64,000 nucleotides of DNA, taken from positions 1 through 64,000 of the forward strand of contig SVMX01000005.1 of assembly GCA_015067175.1 (NCBI GenBank), given 5' to 3'. Below are positions 17,355 to 25,943 of the stretch, piece after piece. How positions within the stretch are numbered: position 1 is the stretch's first letter; every line of letters starts with the position of its first letter. Source of the DNA: Oscillospiraceae bacterium (lineage in GTDB: Bacteria > Bacillota > Clostridia > Oscillospirales > Ruminococcaceae). The notes beneath the pieces were generated by a model. It had not been told where the DNA came from. It was given only the letters and a program-made list of their open reading frames with translations, and searched no databases. A program made the position numbers and the translations under genes.

Positions 17355-18368
17355 TTAATAAACCACCTTGTCCAATTTCATAGTCGCCACCGCATTGAGG
17401 TCAGTGCCGCCCCTTACTCCTGCCAGATACTCATAATAGCCTTGACAGCCTATCATAGCCGCGTTGTCACCGCACAGCGACAGCGGCGGCACATACAGCT
17501 TCATGCCGTTTTTGGCGGCTTTTTCTTCAAGTATCTCGCGCAGACCGCTGTTAGCGGCAACGCCGCCCGCAAGGGCTATAGTCTTGTAGCCGCTGTCAAG
17601 CGCCGCCTGAACGAATTTCGAGGTGAGTATATCGCTTACGGTAAACTGAAAGCTTGCGGCAAGGCTGTTTATGTCAAGCTCTTCACCTTTCTGCTTTGCG
17701 TTGTGGATAAGGTTAATTACAGACGTTTTCAGTCCCGAAAAGCTGAAGTCATACGGGTTTGCGGTCTTTGGGTGCGGAAGCTTGTATTTAAGCTTATCGC
17801 CGAGCTTTGCGGCTTTGTCGATGTGAACTCCTCCAGGATACGGGAATCCCATCGCGCGCGCCGCCTTGTCGAATGCCTCGCCTGCCGCGTCGTCTACCGT
17901 TCTGCCGATAGTTTCAAACTCGGTGTAGCCCTTAACCTTTACGATATGGCTGTGACCGCCCGATGCAACAAGACAAATGTAGGGCGGCTCTAATTCTGCG
18001 TGAGCAAGGTAATTTGCCGCGATGTGTCCGCGGATATGATGCACAGGGATAAGCGGCTTGTTCAGCGAAAACGCAAGTCCCTTTGCGAAATTAACGCCAA
18101 CAAGCAGTGCGCCGATAAGCCCCGGCGCGTAGGTGACGGCGATAGCGTCTATCTCAGCGGCGGTCTTGCCTGCCTTTTCGAGAGCCTCATTTACAACGCC
18201 GACTATGCTCTCGCAGTGGCGGCGGCTTGCTATCTCGGGAACTACGCCGCCGTATAATTTATGCTCCTCTATCTGCGTTGCGACAACGGAGGAGATTATC
18301 TCCCTGCCATCTCGGATAACGGCTGCGGCAGTTTCGTCGCAGGAGCTTTCTATTGCTAAAATATCCAT
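17355..18368 (-). CDS. tsaD: tRNA N6-adenosine threonylcarbamoyltransferase
   Basis: A 337-residue protein of the Kae1/TsaD family. With TsaB and TsaE (encoded elsewhere) it makes t6A37 in ANN-decoding tRNAs. The N-terminus MDILAIESSCDETAAAVI and the metal-binding HIRGH (H111, H115) are characteristic. It is followed by the sugar acetyltransferase gene with almost no gap. Confidence 0.96.
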   Translation of the reverse strand: MDILAIESSCDETAAAVIRDGREIISSVVATQIEEHKLYGGVVPEIASRRHCESIVGVVNEALEKAGKTAAEIDAIAVTYAPGLIGALLVGVNFAKGLAFSLNKPLIPVHHIRGHIAANYLAHAELEPPYICLVASGGHSHIVKVKGYTEFETIGRTVDDAAGEAFDKAARAMGFPYPGGVHIDKAAKLGDKLKYKLPHPKTANPYDFSFSGLKTSVINLIHNAKQKGEELDINSLAASFQFTVSDILTSKFVQAALDSGYKTIALAGGVAANSGLREILEEKAAKNGMKLYVPPLSLCGDNAAMIGCQGYYEYLAGVRGGTDLNAVATMKLDKVVY

Positions 18369-18436
18369 TTTGCCTTTTCCTTTATCTATACATAAAATTA
18401 CGTCGGGACGAGGATGCCCCGCCCCGTGTTATTGAA

Positions 18437-19141
18437 TTATTTTACATCAGGCTTGCGCGATGTAAGGAACTCTATCGCTCTTTCGATAGAATTTCGAACG
18501 TGCTCCATATCCTCGTTGTGGAGCTTGCCTGCGTTGCGGTAGTCAAAGCTGTTGCAGAACGCTTCAACGTCCTCGTTAAGCTCCTTTATGTAGTTTTCGA
18601 TAAGCTTGTCAGTCGCGTCGATAAACGCTTTCTGGTCGCCCTTTGCAAGCTTTGTCGGAACGTGCGACATAAGCAGATTGTAGTGAGGAATACAGATGTA
18701 TTTCTGGGAACAATAAAGGTTGCGGAACTTCTGGTCATCGCGGAACATGGTGAATACCGTTTCCAGCATATGCTCAACGCCCCAGTCTACCTTGCTGCAT
18801 ACAAAGCAGGTGTCCTCCATCTCGCTGCATTTTTTAGCCTTTGCGCCCTTTGTGAAGAATATGCCTTTTTTCTCAAACACGTTTGCTCTTGCGGATTGCA
18901 GATATGTGTTCAGCATAAGACCAAGTGAAAGGCGGTTGTTCTGCTTTAAAAGCGAGTTGAAATGCGTGTGGCAGAAGCCCAGTCTGTTTGTTTCGATGCG
19001 TACATCAGGCTCCATCATAGCAGCGCCCATGATGTACTCGGAGATGTGCTCCTCAACGGTGTTGCGCATTGCGCAGATAGGGCAGCCCTCCTTAGGCTCA
19101 AACACTTCGTTTATCGGTATTGTAAGAATACTTTCGCGCAT
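18437..19141 (-). CDS. DUF6062 family protein
   Basis: A 234-residue soluble protein with paired cysteine motifs (CPICAMR near residue 20, GFCHTHF near residue 75, CFVCSKVDWG in mid-protein, CIPHYN later) that suggest metal binding. The arrangement matches DUF6062, a clostridial family of unknown function. It is first in the minus-strand block and has its own promoter. Confidence 0.7.
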   Translation of the reverse strand: MRESILTIPINEVFEPKEGCPICAMRNTVEEHISEYIMGAAMMEPDVRIETNRLGFCHTHFNSLLKQNNRLSLGLMLNTYLQSARANVFEKKGIFFTKGAKAKKCSEMEDTCFVCSKVDWGVEHMLETVFTMFRDDQKFRNLYCSQKYICIPHYNLLMSHVPTKLAKGDQKAFIDATDKLIENYIKELNEDVEAFCNSFDYRNAGKLHNEDMEHVRNSIERAIEFLTSRKPDVK

Positions 19142-19202
19142 GATAATGTCCTCTCTTTTTGAAAAAAGTAAGTGATGAAAATCTGAAATTCCGCAGTTTT
19201 GC

Positions 19203-19231
19203 TTGATTTTATATTTATATTGTATTATAAT
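19203..19231 (+). promoter_or_regulatory. Promoter of the DNA glycosylase gene
   Basis: -35 TTGATT (19203-19208) and -10 TATAAT (19226-19231) with a 17-bp spacer, lying on top of the divergent DUF6062 promoter. Confidence 0.55.
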
Positions 19232-19247
19232 TAAGGTAAATAATCAA
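19219..19247 (-). promoter_or_regulatory. Promoter of the DUF6062 gene
   Basis: On the minus strand, -35 TTGATT (plus positions 19242-19247) and -10 TACAAT (19219-19224) with a 17-bp spacer. It overlaps the divergent promoter of the glycosylase gene. Confidence 0.6.
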
Positions 19248-19266
19248 GGGGTTTACAAAAAAATCA

Positions 19267-20070
19267 ATGGATTTCTTAATCAAAACGAGAAGCTTTGATA
19301 TAAAGCGCACATTCATGTGCGGGCAGTGCTTTCGTTGGAGCGAGGGCGCGGACGGCAGTTTTTCGGGCATTGCGGGAGGACGCTGGCTTACTGTTTCGCA
19401 GTGCGAGGACGGAGTTATGCTGCACGATATTGCTGAAGCGGATATCCCGTTCTGGGAGGAGTATTTCGACATCTCTACCGATTATGACGAGCTGGTGTCG
19501 CGCCTGTCAGCGGACGAAACGCTCGGCAAAGCGTGTCAAAGCAGCGCAGGAATAAGGATACTTCGGCAGGAGCCGTTTGAGGCGCTTATAAGCTTTATCA
19601 TCAGCCAAAACAACAATATTCCTCGCATTTCGGGGATAATCGCGCGGCTTTGCGAAAGCTTTGGCGAGGACATCGGCAGCGGTTATACATTCCCTACGGC
19701 GGAAAAACTCCGTGGAGTTACTCCTGAGCAGCTTGCGCCGCTTCGCGCAGGCTTTCGCGCGAGGTATATCTGCGACGCGGTGAATAAGGTGAACAGCGGT
19801 GAGGTCGATTTTGCCGAGATAAAGGCGCTTCCGCTCGACGAGGCGCGCGAAAAGCTGAAATGCATAGTGGGTGTTGGAGATAAGGTCGCAGATTGTGTTT
19901 TGCTGTTTGGCTTTGCAAAATACGACGCGTTTCCGCGCGATGTGTGGGTAAAGCGGCTTATGGCGGAGTTTTATCCCGATGGACTTCCCGAATGTACTAA
20001 AGGCATAGAGGGAATAGCGCAGCAATATCTTTTTGATTATGTCCGCAATAACGGCGGATTGAATACATAA
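19267..20070 (+). CDS. 8-oxoguanine DNA glycosylase / AP lyase (Ogg1 type)
   Basis: A 267-residue HhH-GPD glycosylase. It has an N-terminal Ogg-like domain (FDIKRTFMCGQCFRW) and a helix-hairpin-helix with catalytic K206 in VGVGDKVADC, followed by D225 in FPRDVWVKR. It should remove 8-oxoG opposite C and cut the backbone. The C-terminal FCL-type iron-sulfur cluster of MutY/Nth is absent, as expected. A possible RBS AAGGGG is rather far (15 bases) from the ATG. Confidence 0.88.
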   Translation: MDFLIKTRSFDIKRTFMCGQCFRWSEGADGSFSGIAGGRWLTVSQCEDGVMLHDIAEADIPFWEEYFDISTDYDELVSRLSADETLGKACQSSAGIRILRQEPFEALISFIISQNNNIPRISGIIARLCESFGEDIGSGYTFPTAEKLRGVTPEQLAPLRAGFRARYICDAVNKVNSGEVDFAEIKALPLDEAREKLKCIVGVGDKVADCVLLFGFAKYDAFPRDVWVKRLMAEFYPDGLPECTKGIEGIAQQYLFDYVRNNGGLNT

Positions 20071-20111
20071 AGTTAAAAACAAATCAAATACAACTGAAAG
20101 GAATACAATTT

Positions 20112-20513
20112 ATGTATTGTAATCAATGTGGAAATATCGTTCCCGAGGGAGGCGCATTCTGCACCTTCTGCGGAGCAAAATGTGAAGCGTCCACCGAAAA
20201 GCAGAGTGCACCGGAAACTGCAATTGTGCAGGCGACGCCTGCGCAGCCCCCTAAGCCTATCGAGGAAACAACGCCTGTTTCTGCACCAATTGCTGAAGTG
20301 GTTGAACCTGTTTCCGAGGCAAGTATGCCTGTTCGCGAGGCTTCTGTGCCTATTCCCGAGGCAATACCGCTCGAGCCTGTCAAAAAGCCCAGAAAGGCAA
20401 AGCAGGAGAAATACTATACGCGCGGACATATCGTGTTCTGTCTTATCGTAAACGGAATACTCGCAATCGCAACAGGAGTTTTCGCAGGACTTTATTTCAC
20501 AACGGTATTATAA
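20112..20513 (+). CDS. Zinc-ribbon single-pass membrane protein
   Basis: A 133-residue protein. The N-terminal ribbon has YCNQCG and CTFCGAKC (two CxxC knuckles), then a proline/alanine/glutamate-rich linker of about 70 residues. It ends with a basic patch (KPRKAKQEKYYTRGH) and one transmembrane helix (IVFCLIVNGILAIATGVFAGLYF). The same plan appears in larger form in the next gene. Function unknown. Confidence 0.75.
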   Translation: MYCNQCGNIVPEGGAFCTFCGAKCEASTEKQSAPETAIVQATPAQPPKPIEETTPVSAPIAEVVEPVSEASMPVREASVPIPEAIPLEPVKKPRKAKQEKYYTRGHIVFCLIVNGILAIATGVFAGLYFTTVL

Positions 20514-20532
20514 ATGTTGAAAAAATGTAAAA

Positions 20533-20565
20533 AACGTTGTCCTTATCAGGGGACAGCGTTTTTTT
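20533..20565 (+). terminator. Terminator after the small zinc-ribbon gene
   Basis: AACGTTGTCC (20533-20542) pairs with GGACAGCGTT (20551-20560) with one T-G pair, followed by TTTTT. Confidence 0.85.
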
Positions 20566-20577
20566 GCTTTGGATTGT

Positions 20578-20619
20578 GATAATAATGCACAAATGGACTT
20601 ATGCATTGTTATCTCTTTT
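20578..20619 (+). terminator. Second, AU-rich hairpin, possible tandem terminator
   Basis: GATAATAATGCA (20578-20589) pairs with TGCATTGTTATC (20602-20613) with one G-T pair, followed by TCTTTTTT. It could back up the terminator at 20533 or be a separate control element. Confidence 0.45.
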
Positions 20620-20641
20620 TTACAATATTGCATTAAGATAA

Positions 20642-20709
20642 TTGACTTTTCTTGGGCTATATAGTATACTAAAGAATGGATTGTAATGCTATTATTATAT
20701 TTAGTATAC
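20642..20709 (+). promoter_or_regulatory. Promoter with inverted-repeat operator for the 971-aa zinc-ribbon gene
   Basis: -35 TTGACT (20642-20647), 17-bp spacer, -10 TATACT (20665-20670). A perfect 10-bp inverted repeat overlaps it: GTATACTAAA (20664-20673) covers the -10 and TTTAGTATAC (20700-20709) lies downstream of the start site. Such a pair could bind a repressor or fold in the 5' leader. Confidence 0.6.
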
Positions 20710-20735
20710 GTAAAAAATAGGCAGGAGGATAATTT

Positions 20736-23651
20736 ATGTTTTGCGAGAATTGCGGCAAAAGTCTGATAAGAGGATATCAGTTCTGTCTTGAATGCGGCAC
20801 TCCCGTTCCACAGCAGCCTTCGGAGGAGGAGCAGGCTTCCGCTTCTGCGCCCGAAGCTGAGGGTATGCCCGGCGTCGAGCCTCTTAACAGCGAGGAGGGC
20901 ACTCTTGTTTTCTGCCCTACCTGCGGTATGCATATGCAGAAATCCGGTGCATTTTGTGAAAAGTGCGGCATGAAGCTGCAGAGCAATTCCAACGATCAGT
21001 ATAACAATCTCCCCAAAAACGGCAGCGTTCCGCTTTGGAACACCGAGAGCGAGGACTATGGCTATGCCAATATGACCGAGGGCGAGATCGAGCAGATCAA
21101 TAAATTTATGAGCGGCGGCGGAATTTCCGCGCCCGACGACTATGGCGACGGAGCTTCTGTTCAGCCTGTCGATGATTTTGGCGGTGCTGACAGCTTTGGC
21201 GGCAGTGTTGCGGATACTTCCGAGATCGAAGCTATCACAGCGCAGTTTTCGAATATGTATCCTGCTACAAACAGCGAGATGCCTGAAATAGGCGCAGTTG
21301 TTAAGCAGAGCAGCTCCGGCGAGCGCATGATGGACAATTTCGCGATGGAGTCTACAGGCGTAGATGATGAATATGTTGCAAGCGGTAGTCTGCCTGTTGT
21401 AGAGGGTGCGTCTATGGAGTACGACCCCGACGAGCCCGAGCCTGAGGATCCCAATGCGTTCCTTATGACAGAGGAAGCTATTGAGGATATCACTCCCACA
21501 TACGAGGAGCCTGTTGCAGAGGAAGTTTCCGCATGCGAAGAACCTGCTGCAGAAGAAGTTCCCGCATACGAAGAGCCTGTCGCAGAGGAAGTTCCCACAT
21601 ACGAAGAACCCGTCGCAGAAGAAGTTCCTACATACGAAGAGTCCGTTGCAGAGGAAGTTCCCACATACGAAGAACCCGTTGCAGAGGAAGTTCCCGCATA
21701 CGAAGAGCCCGTTGCAGAGGAAGTTCCCACATACGAGGAGCCTGTTGCAAGCGAGCCCGAATATTCTATCCCTGTTTACAGCGATGATGACACCGCTGCA
21801 GAGGAAAGCTATTCTTACTCCGACAATGAGCAGAGCGCGTCTGCGTTGGCGGATATACCCTATTACGAAGAGCCTGAGGCTGAACAAAAAGAGGAGCAGG
21901 AGGAAGAGCCCGCTGTTACTCCGTTTATGGCTGCAAGTGCTGCTGCCGCTGTTGCAGCAGAGGCAGCAACAAGTCCCGCTTCGGCATATTCTGTGTCCGA
22001 AGCAGAGGCTATGCCCGCTATAGGCAGAGCTGCAAGCGCTCCCGCTGTCGAGGACATGGCGCTTGTTTCGGCTGCTGAGGAGACTGCGCCTGTTTCCGAT
22101 TATGGATTTGCGGCTGCAAGCGCGCCTGCACCTGTTCGGGAAGAGCCTGTCAGCGAAAAAGCTCCCGAGCAGCCCGAGGTCGATCTCGGCCGTCTTATCT
22201 ACTGCCGCAACTGCGGACAGGATATGTACGAAAAGGAGCTTGTTTGTCAGAACTGCGGCGCACCCAAGCGCCCCGAATATCAGCGTCCTTCTCAGCGAAA
22301 GGTGCAAAGCAAGAGCCACGAGCCGATCAAGATTTTCGGCTTCCTGCCGCTGCCTGCTCTTATCGGAGCAGTTGCGGTCATTGCGCTCGCTGCGTTTATT
22401 CTTGTTCCCTCGCTGCTTAACGGTAAGGACGATATCACCGATAGTGGCTCAAAGACAACATCGTCTGCAACGACAAGCGCTGCTGACGACGAAATGAATG
22501 CAGGCGGAACAGACGTTACCACTGACGGCAATGATCCCGTGGAGATCGAAACCACAGAGCCTGCCCAGTCTACTGACAGCACCATGTCTGAGCCTCAGCC
22601 TGACGTAACGGAGCCTGTTGAGTCCGATACCTCCAAGCCCGAAGAAACACCTGATAACACAACAGCTTCGACACCTGCCACAACAACATCGAAGCCTGCT
22701 ACCACCACTTCAAAGCCCGCAACGACTACATCTAAGCCCGCGACAACTACTACCACGAAGCCCGCTACAACTACATCTAAGCCTTCGTCATCGTATTCTC
22801 CGTCGTCAACGATAGTATCTCAGAATAAGCAGCGTGACAAGCTCATAAGCGCCTACGAAACGATCACAGGCGAGGTTGGAAAGCTTGACGCATTTGCAAG
22901 AAACGCTGCTTATGCGATAATGTTCGACTCCAGAGATACCAATACCGCAGGTAAGTCTTTCTATGCGAGCGAGCTTGGTAAGACAATGCTCAGCAAGATA
23001 AAGAGCGGTAAGGCTACTGTAGCTTCCGCTGTAAGCGGTGCAAAGCCCACTATCTCCGAACTCAGCGCTGCATATAATGCGCTGTGCATACTTGAGGACA
23101 AATATCTCGAGTATTATGATTATGTAGTTAATGCTTCCAGCTTTGGCAGCTTTGAGAGCAAGTGCGACAAATATCTCAGCAATATTTCAAGCTATGCTTC
23201 TTCTAAGTTCAAGCTGTCCGTTCTGAACACTTCGGCTCAGACTACAACTGATAAGAATGAGTATTACGCTGATGTTCTCAGCCAGGCGGTTGAGGCTGCG
23301 GAAAACGCTTCCGCTGCATACAGCACACTGCGAACAAAGATATCCGCTCTTAGCGAAAGCACATTCAGCTCAAAGTTTGCAGGTACTATGAAAGACAATA
23401 TCAGCACTTATCTTAAGGCAGCTCAGTACACACAGGCAGTAGAGGCTTACTGTGATATACTTGCTTCTGCTCCCTCCGCTTATTCTTCGGCGTACAAAAA
23501 CCTGAAGTCCGCTTGTGCAAGCCTTAAGGACACCGCTGATGTGTTCTATCTTGCAAGATTTGATAACACTCTGGAAAACTTTAAGTCCACCACAAGCAGC
23601 AATCTTAACGCTGTGGCTTCTTATGTGAAGAAGATAAAGAATGCGCTGTAA
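20736..23651 (+). CDS. Large zinc-ribbon membrane protein with tandem repeats
   Basis: A 971-residue protein. Two zinc ribbons lie near the N-terminus (C3/C6/C17/C20 and about residues 59-83). An acidic region at about 250-340 carries seven 11-residue EEPVAEEVPTY-type repeats and a degenerate eighth. A third ribbon is at about 486-512 (YCRNCG...CQNCG), followed by a basic stretch and one transmembrane helix at about 535-558. A threonine-rich spacer with ATTTSKP repeats (about 645-690) leads to a helical C-terminal domain of about 270 residues, probably outside the cell. No enzymatic motif is seen. RBS GGAGG. Confidence 0.7.
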   Translation: MFCENCGKSLIRGYQFCLECGTPVPQQPSEEEQASASAPEAEGMPGVEPLNSEEGTLVFCPTCGMHMQKSGAFCEKCGMKLQSNSNDQYNNLPKNGSVPLWNTESEDYGYANMTEGEIEQINKFMSGGGISAPDDYGDGASVQPVDDFGGADSFGGSVADTSEIEAITAQFSNMYPATNSEMPEIGAVVKQSSSGERMMDNFAMESTGVDDEYVASGSLPVVEGASMEYDPDEPEPEDPNAFLMTEEAIEDITPTYEEPVAEEVSACEEPAAEEVPAYEEPVAEEVPTYEEPVAEEVPTYEESVAEEVPTYEEPVAEEVPAYEEPVAEEVPTYEEPVASEPEYSIPVYSDDDTAAEESYSYSDNEQSASALADIPYYEEPEAEQKEEQEEEPAVTPFMAASAAAAVAAEAATSPASAYSVSEAEAMPAIGRAASAPAVEDMALVSAAEETAPVSDYGFAAASAPAPVREEPVSEKAPEQPEVDLGRLIYCRNCGQDMYEKELVCQNCGAPKRPEYQRPSQRKVQSKSHEPIKIFGFLPLPALIGAVAVIALAAFILVPSLLNGKDDITDSGSKTTSSATTSAADDEMNAGGTDVTTDGNDPVEIETTEPAQSTDSTMSEPQPDVTEPVESDTSKPEETPDNTTASTPATTTSKPATTTSKPATTTSKPATTTTTKPATTTSKPSSSYSPSSTIVSQNKQRDKLISAYETITGEVGKLDAFARNAAYAIMFDSRDTNTAGKSFYASELGKTMLSKIKSGKATVASAVSGAKPTISELSAAYNALCILEDKYLEYYDYVVNASSFGSFESKCDKYLSNISSYASSKFKLSVLNTSAQTTTDKNEYYADVLSQAVEAAENASAAYSTLRTKISALSESTFSSKFAGTMKDNISTYLKAAQYTQAVEAYCDILASAPSAYSSAYKNLKSACASLKDTADVFYLARFDNTLENFKSTTSSNLNAVASYVKKIKNAL
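21500..21760 (+). repeat. 33-bp tandem repeat inside the zinc-ribbon gene
   Basis: About eight in-frame copies of a 33-base unit encode the 11-residue EEPVAEEVPxY repeat. Copies differ mostly at third positions, with a few residue changes (for example P to S, T to A). Such arrays can expand or contract by slippage or recombination. Confidence 0.85.
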
Positions 23652-23687
23652 TTTTACATAAGCGCTCTCGCTTTCAGCAAAAAATAT

Positions 23688-23724
23688 AACCCGTGAAGAA
23701 TCATCGTTCTTCACGGGTTATTTT
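23688..23724. terminator. Bidirectional terminator between convergent genes
   Basis: A perfect 13-bp stem, AACCCGTGAAGAA (23688-23700) with TTCTTCACGGGTT (23707-23719), loop of 6, followed by ATTTT on the plus strand. It lies between the 971-aa gene and the convergent NERD gene. Confidence 0.9.
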
Positions 23725-23757
23725 AATTATTGAGTTTTGTCTTTTGCTGTGGGCTTG

Positions 23758-24495
23758 TTATTGACCTGAAGCTTTTTTAAGGATATCTGCGATATTTCTC
23801 ATGTAGGACATAGAAAGCGTTTCGCCGCCCTCGTATTCCTCAAGGAAATTGATAAGCTCCGCTTCGCTGGAGCATACATAATCGCTTTCTCTGAGCGACA
23901 GTCTGAGCTTTGCGCTGGGCGAGGAAAAGAACAGTACGGTATCTATCCATACATTTTCGCCTGCGGCAAGCAGGATACTTTTCACGATATCACGCTGTCT
24001 GCGCATTTGCTTGATGGGATTGTCCATCTCCTGCTGAGTTGTCTTTCCGTCGCGGTAGAATTTTTTCTGCGTCCACTTGTCGGCTTTCCAGCTTCCGAAA
24101 ATGGTGCCCGAGTGGTTTTTCACCTCAACGATAATTATTCCTCTGTGGCTGATTATCAGCAGGTCAAGCTCCGAGCGACCTTTTTTGTAGCGCACAGGCA
24201 GATTTCGGAATATTATGTTGTTTCCGCCAAGCCTTTTTACAGCGCGGTACAGCCGTTTTTCGCCCTTTATGCCTGAGTGAAGCACGTTGTATCGCCTGCC
24301 AAGCACCATATACACGATGTTGCAAGCAAAAATAAGCAGAATAAAAACGATCGCAACGATCTGAATGTTATAAAGCTGCAGCCACACAAACAATATTAGC
24401 AGTATCACAGGCATAACACCCACAATGACCTGCGCAACGAAAAGCCCCACGACCTTTTTGTTGTTTGTGTTGCTGCCGTTTATGACCTTGTTCAT
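23758..24495 (-). CDS. NERD domain-containing membrane protein
   Basis: A 245-residue protein. Two hydrophobic helices occupy residues 15-65, then a NERD nuclease-related domain (GIKGEKRLYRAVKRLGG, SELDLLIISHRGIIIVEVKNHSGTIFGSW) covers about 75-190. The conserved E-D-VEVK pattern is of the restriction-endonuclease fold. It lies 25 bp after ychF in the same direction. The cellular role of NERD proteins is unsettled. Confidence 0.85.
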   Translation of the reverse strand: MNKVINGSNTNNKKVVGLFVAQVIVGVMPVILLILFVWLQLYNIQIVAIVFILLIFACNIVYMVLGRRYNVLHSGIKGEKRLYRAVKRLGGNNIIFRNLPVRYKKGRSELDLLIISHRGIIIVEVKNHSGTIFGSWKADKWTQKKFYRDGKTTQQEMDNPIKQMRRQRDIVKSILLAAGENVWIDTVLFFSSPSAKLRLSLRESDYVCSSEAELINFLEEYEGGETLSMSYMRNIADILKKASGQ

Positions 24496-24520
24496 TTATG
24501 TCCCCTTGCAGTTGTCGAGA

Positions 24521-25615
24521 TCAAACGTTGAAACGGAACAGCGTAACATCGCCGTCTTTCATAACGTATTCCTTGCCCTCAAGGCGCACAAGACCTTTTT
24601 CCTTTGCGGCTGCCATGCTTCCGCAGGAAACGAGGTCGTCGAATGCCACTATCTCGGCACGGATAAAGCCCTTTTCAAAGTCGGTGTGTATCTTGCCCGC
24701 TGCCTGAGGAGCCTTGGTACCATCGGTGATTGTCCAAGCGCGAACCTCCTGCGGTCCTGCGGTGAGGTAGGAGATAAGACCCAGCAGACGGTAGCCTGTC
24801 TTGATTATTCTTGCAAGACCCGACTGGTCGAGATTGAGGTCGGATAAGAACATAGCCTTGTCCTCATCGCTCATGTCGGAAATCTCAGCCTCTATCTGTG
24901 CGCAGATAGGAAGCACCTCGGAGTGCTCCTCCTCTGCTATGGCGCAGACAGCCTTGTATTCTGCATTGTTATTGATATCGCCTGTGAAGTCTGCCTCAGA
25001 CATATTTGCTGCATAGATAACGGGCTTGTTTGACAGCAGAGGGCAGGTCTTTATTATCTCGCGCTCGTCGTCGGAGAAGTCATAGCTTCTTGCGCTCTTT
25101 CCGTTGCTGAGATGCTCAATGAGCGATTCGAGGAAATCCACCTCTTTTTGCAGGCTCTTGTCGCCTTTCATAAGCTTCTTTGTGCGGTCGAGGCGGCGCT
25201 CAAGTATCTCAATATCGGAGAAGATAAGCTCAAGATTTATCGTTTCAATATCTCTTGCTGCGCCGATGCTTCCGTCAACGTGGACGATGTTGTCGTCGTT
25301 GAAGCAGCGCACAACATGAACTATAGCGTCCACCTCGCGGATATTGGAAAGGAACTTGTTTCCGAGACCCTCGCCCTTAGACGCGCCCTTAACAAGTCCT
25401 GCGATATCCACGAACTCCAGTGTTGCGGGAGTGAATTTTTCGGGGGAATACATCTTTGCAAGAACATCAAGCCTTTCGTCGGGAACGGAAACTATACCGA
25501 CATTCGGCTCTATTGTACAGAACGGATAGTTCGCGGACTCTGCTCCTGCGTTTGTAAGCGCGTTGAACAGCGTACTTTTGCCAACGTTGGGCAGACCTAC
25601 CATACCTAATTTCAT
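24521..25615 (-). CDS. ychF: Redox-regulated ATPase YchF (Obg family)
   Basis: A 364-residue Obg-like protein. The P-loop GLPNVGKST is near residue 8, with the YchF-specific PNVGIVSVPD segment and a C-terminal TGS domain ending in FRFNV. YchF prefers ATP over GTP and binds ribosomes; it acts in stress and translation control. It starts from a divergent promoter and is followed by the NERD gene. Confidence 0.96.
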   Translation of the reverse strand: MKLGMVGLPNVGKSTLFNALTNAGAESANYPFCTIEPNVGIVSVPDERLDVLAKMYSPEKFTPATLEFVDIAGLVKGASKGEGLGNKFLSNIREVDAIVHVVRCFNDDNIVHVDGSIGAARDIETINLELIFSDIEILERRLDRTKKLMKGDKSLQKEVDFLESLIEHLSNGKSARSYDFSDDEREIIKTCPLLSNKPVIYAANMSEADFTGDINNNAEYKAVCAIAEEEHSEVLPICAQIEAEISDMSDEDKAMFLSDLNLDQSGLARIIKTGYRLLGLISYLTAGPQEVRAWTITDGTKAPQAAGKIHTDFEKGFIRAEIVAFDDLVSCGSMAAAKEKGLVRLEGKEYVMKDGDVTLFRFNV

Positions 25616-25659
25616 ATCAAAAAAGACCTCTTTCTTTATAAAATATATCTCAATTATCT

Positions 25660-25688
25660 ATTCTATCATCTTTTGCGCTTTTTTGCAA
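25660..25688 (-). promoter_or_regulatory. Promoter of ychF
   Basis: On the minus strand, -35 TTGCAA (25683-25688) and -10 TAGAAT (25660-25665) with a 17-bp spacer, about 45 bp before the ATG. Confidence 0.55.
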
Positions 25689-25695
25689 GTACCTT

Positions 25696-25730
25696 TTGTC
25701 TGAAAGCGCTTTTGCGTGGCGTTCAGACAA
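25696..25730. promoter_or_regulatory. Inverted repeat with an embedded cre-like site
   Basis: A 9-bp perfect inverted repeat, TTGTCTGAA (25696-25704) and TTCAGACAA (25722-25730). It encloses TGAAAGCGCTTTTG (25701-25714), which fits 12 of 14 positions of the CcpA cre consensus. A second AAGCGCTT lies at 25819-25826, just before the -35 of the solute-binding protein promoter. Sugar control of the divergent genes is possible. Confidence 0.45.
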
Positions 25731-25848
25731 TTTGCTTTACTAAAATTAATTATGCTTTAAATTATTTTGCTTAATTTACTTAAATTAAGCTTCGCCGCCT
25801 ATGCGATATTGCACAAAAAAGCGCTTGGAATACTGTACGAAATAAATA

Positions 25849-25877
25849 TTGCATTTCGCGGCGAATTGCTGTATAAT
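25849..25877 (+). promoter_or_regulatory. Promoter of the solute-binding protein gene
   Basis: -35 TTGCAT (25849-25854) and -10 TATAAT (25872-25877) with a 17-bp spacer, about 66 bp before the ATG. Confidence 0.65.
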
Positions 25878-25943
25878 AATTCTATAAAGGCAAAGTTTTC
25901 ATATGTTTTTCACAAAACTAATTTTACTTTATGGAGGTACACC

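Noticed and set aside
21500-21760. CRISPR-like array (33-bp periodic repeats)
   Set aside because: The repeats are contiguous, without unique spacers, and encode an in-frame 11-residue protein repeat.
20508-22319. Long antisense ORF (603 codons) opposite the zinc-ribbon genes
   Set aside because: It runs against two well-supported plus-strand genes, contains repeats only because those genes do, and has no RBS or plausible domain.
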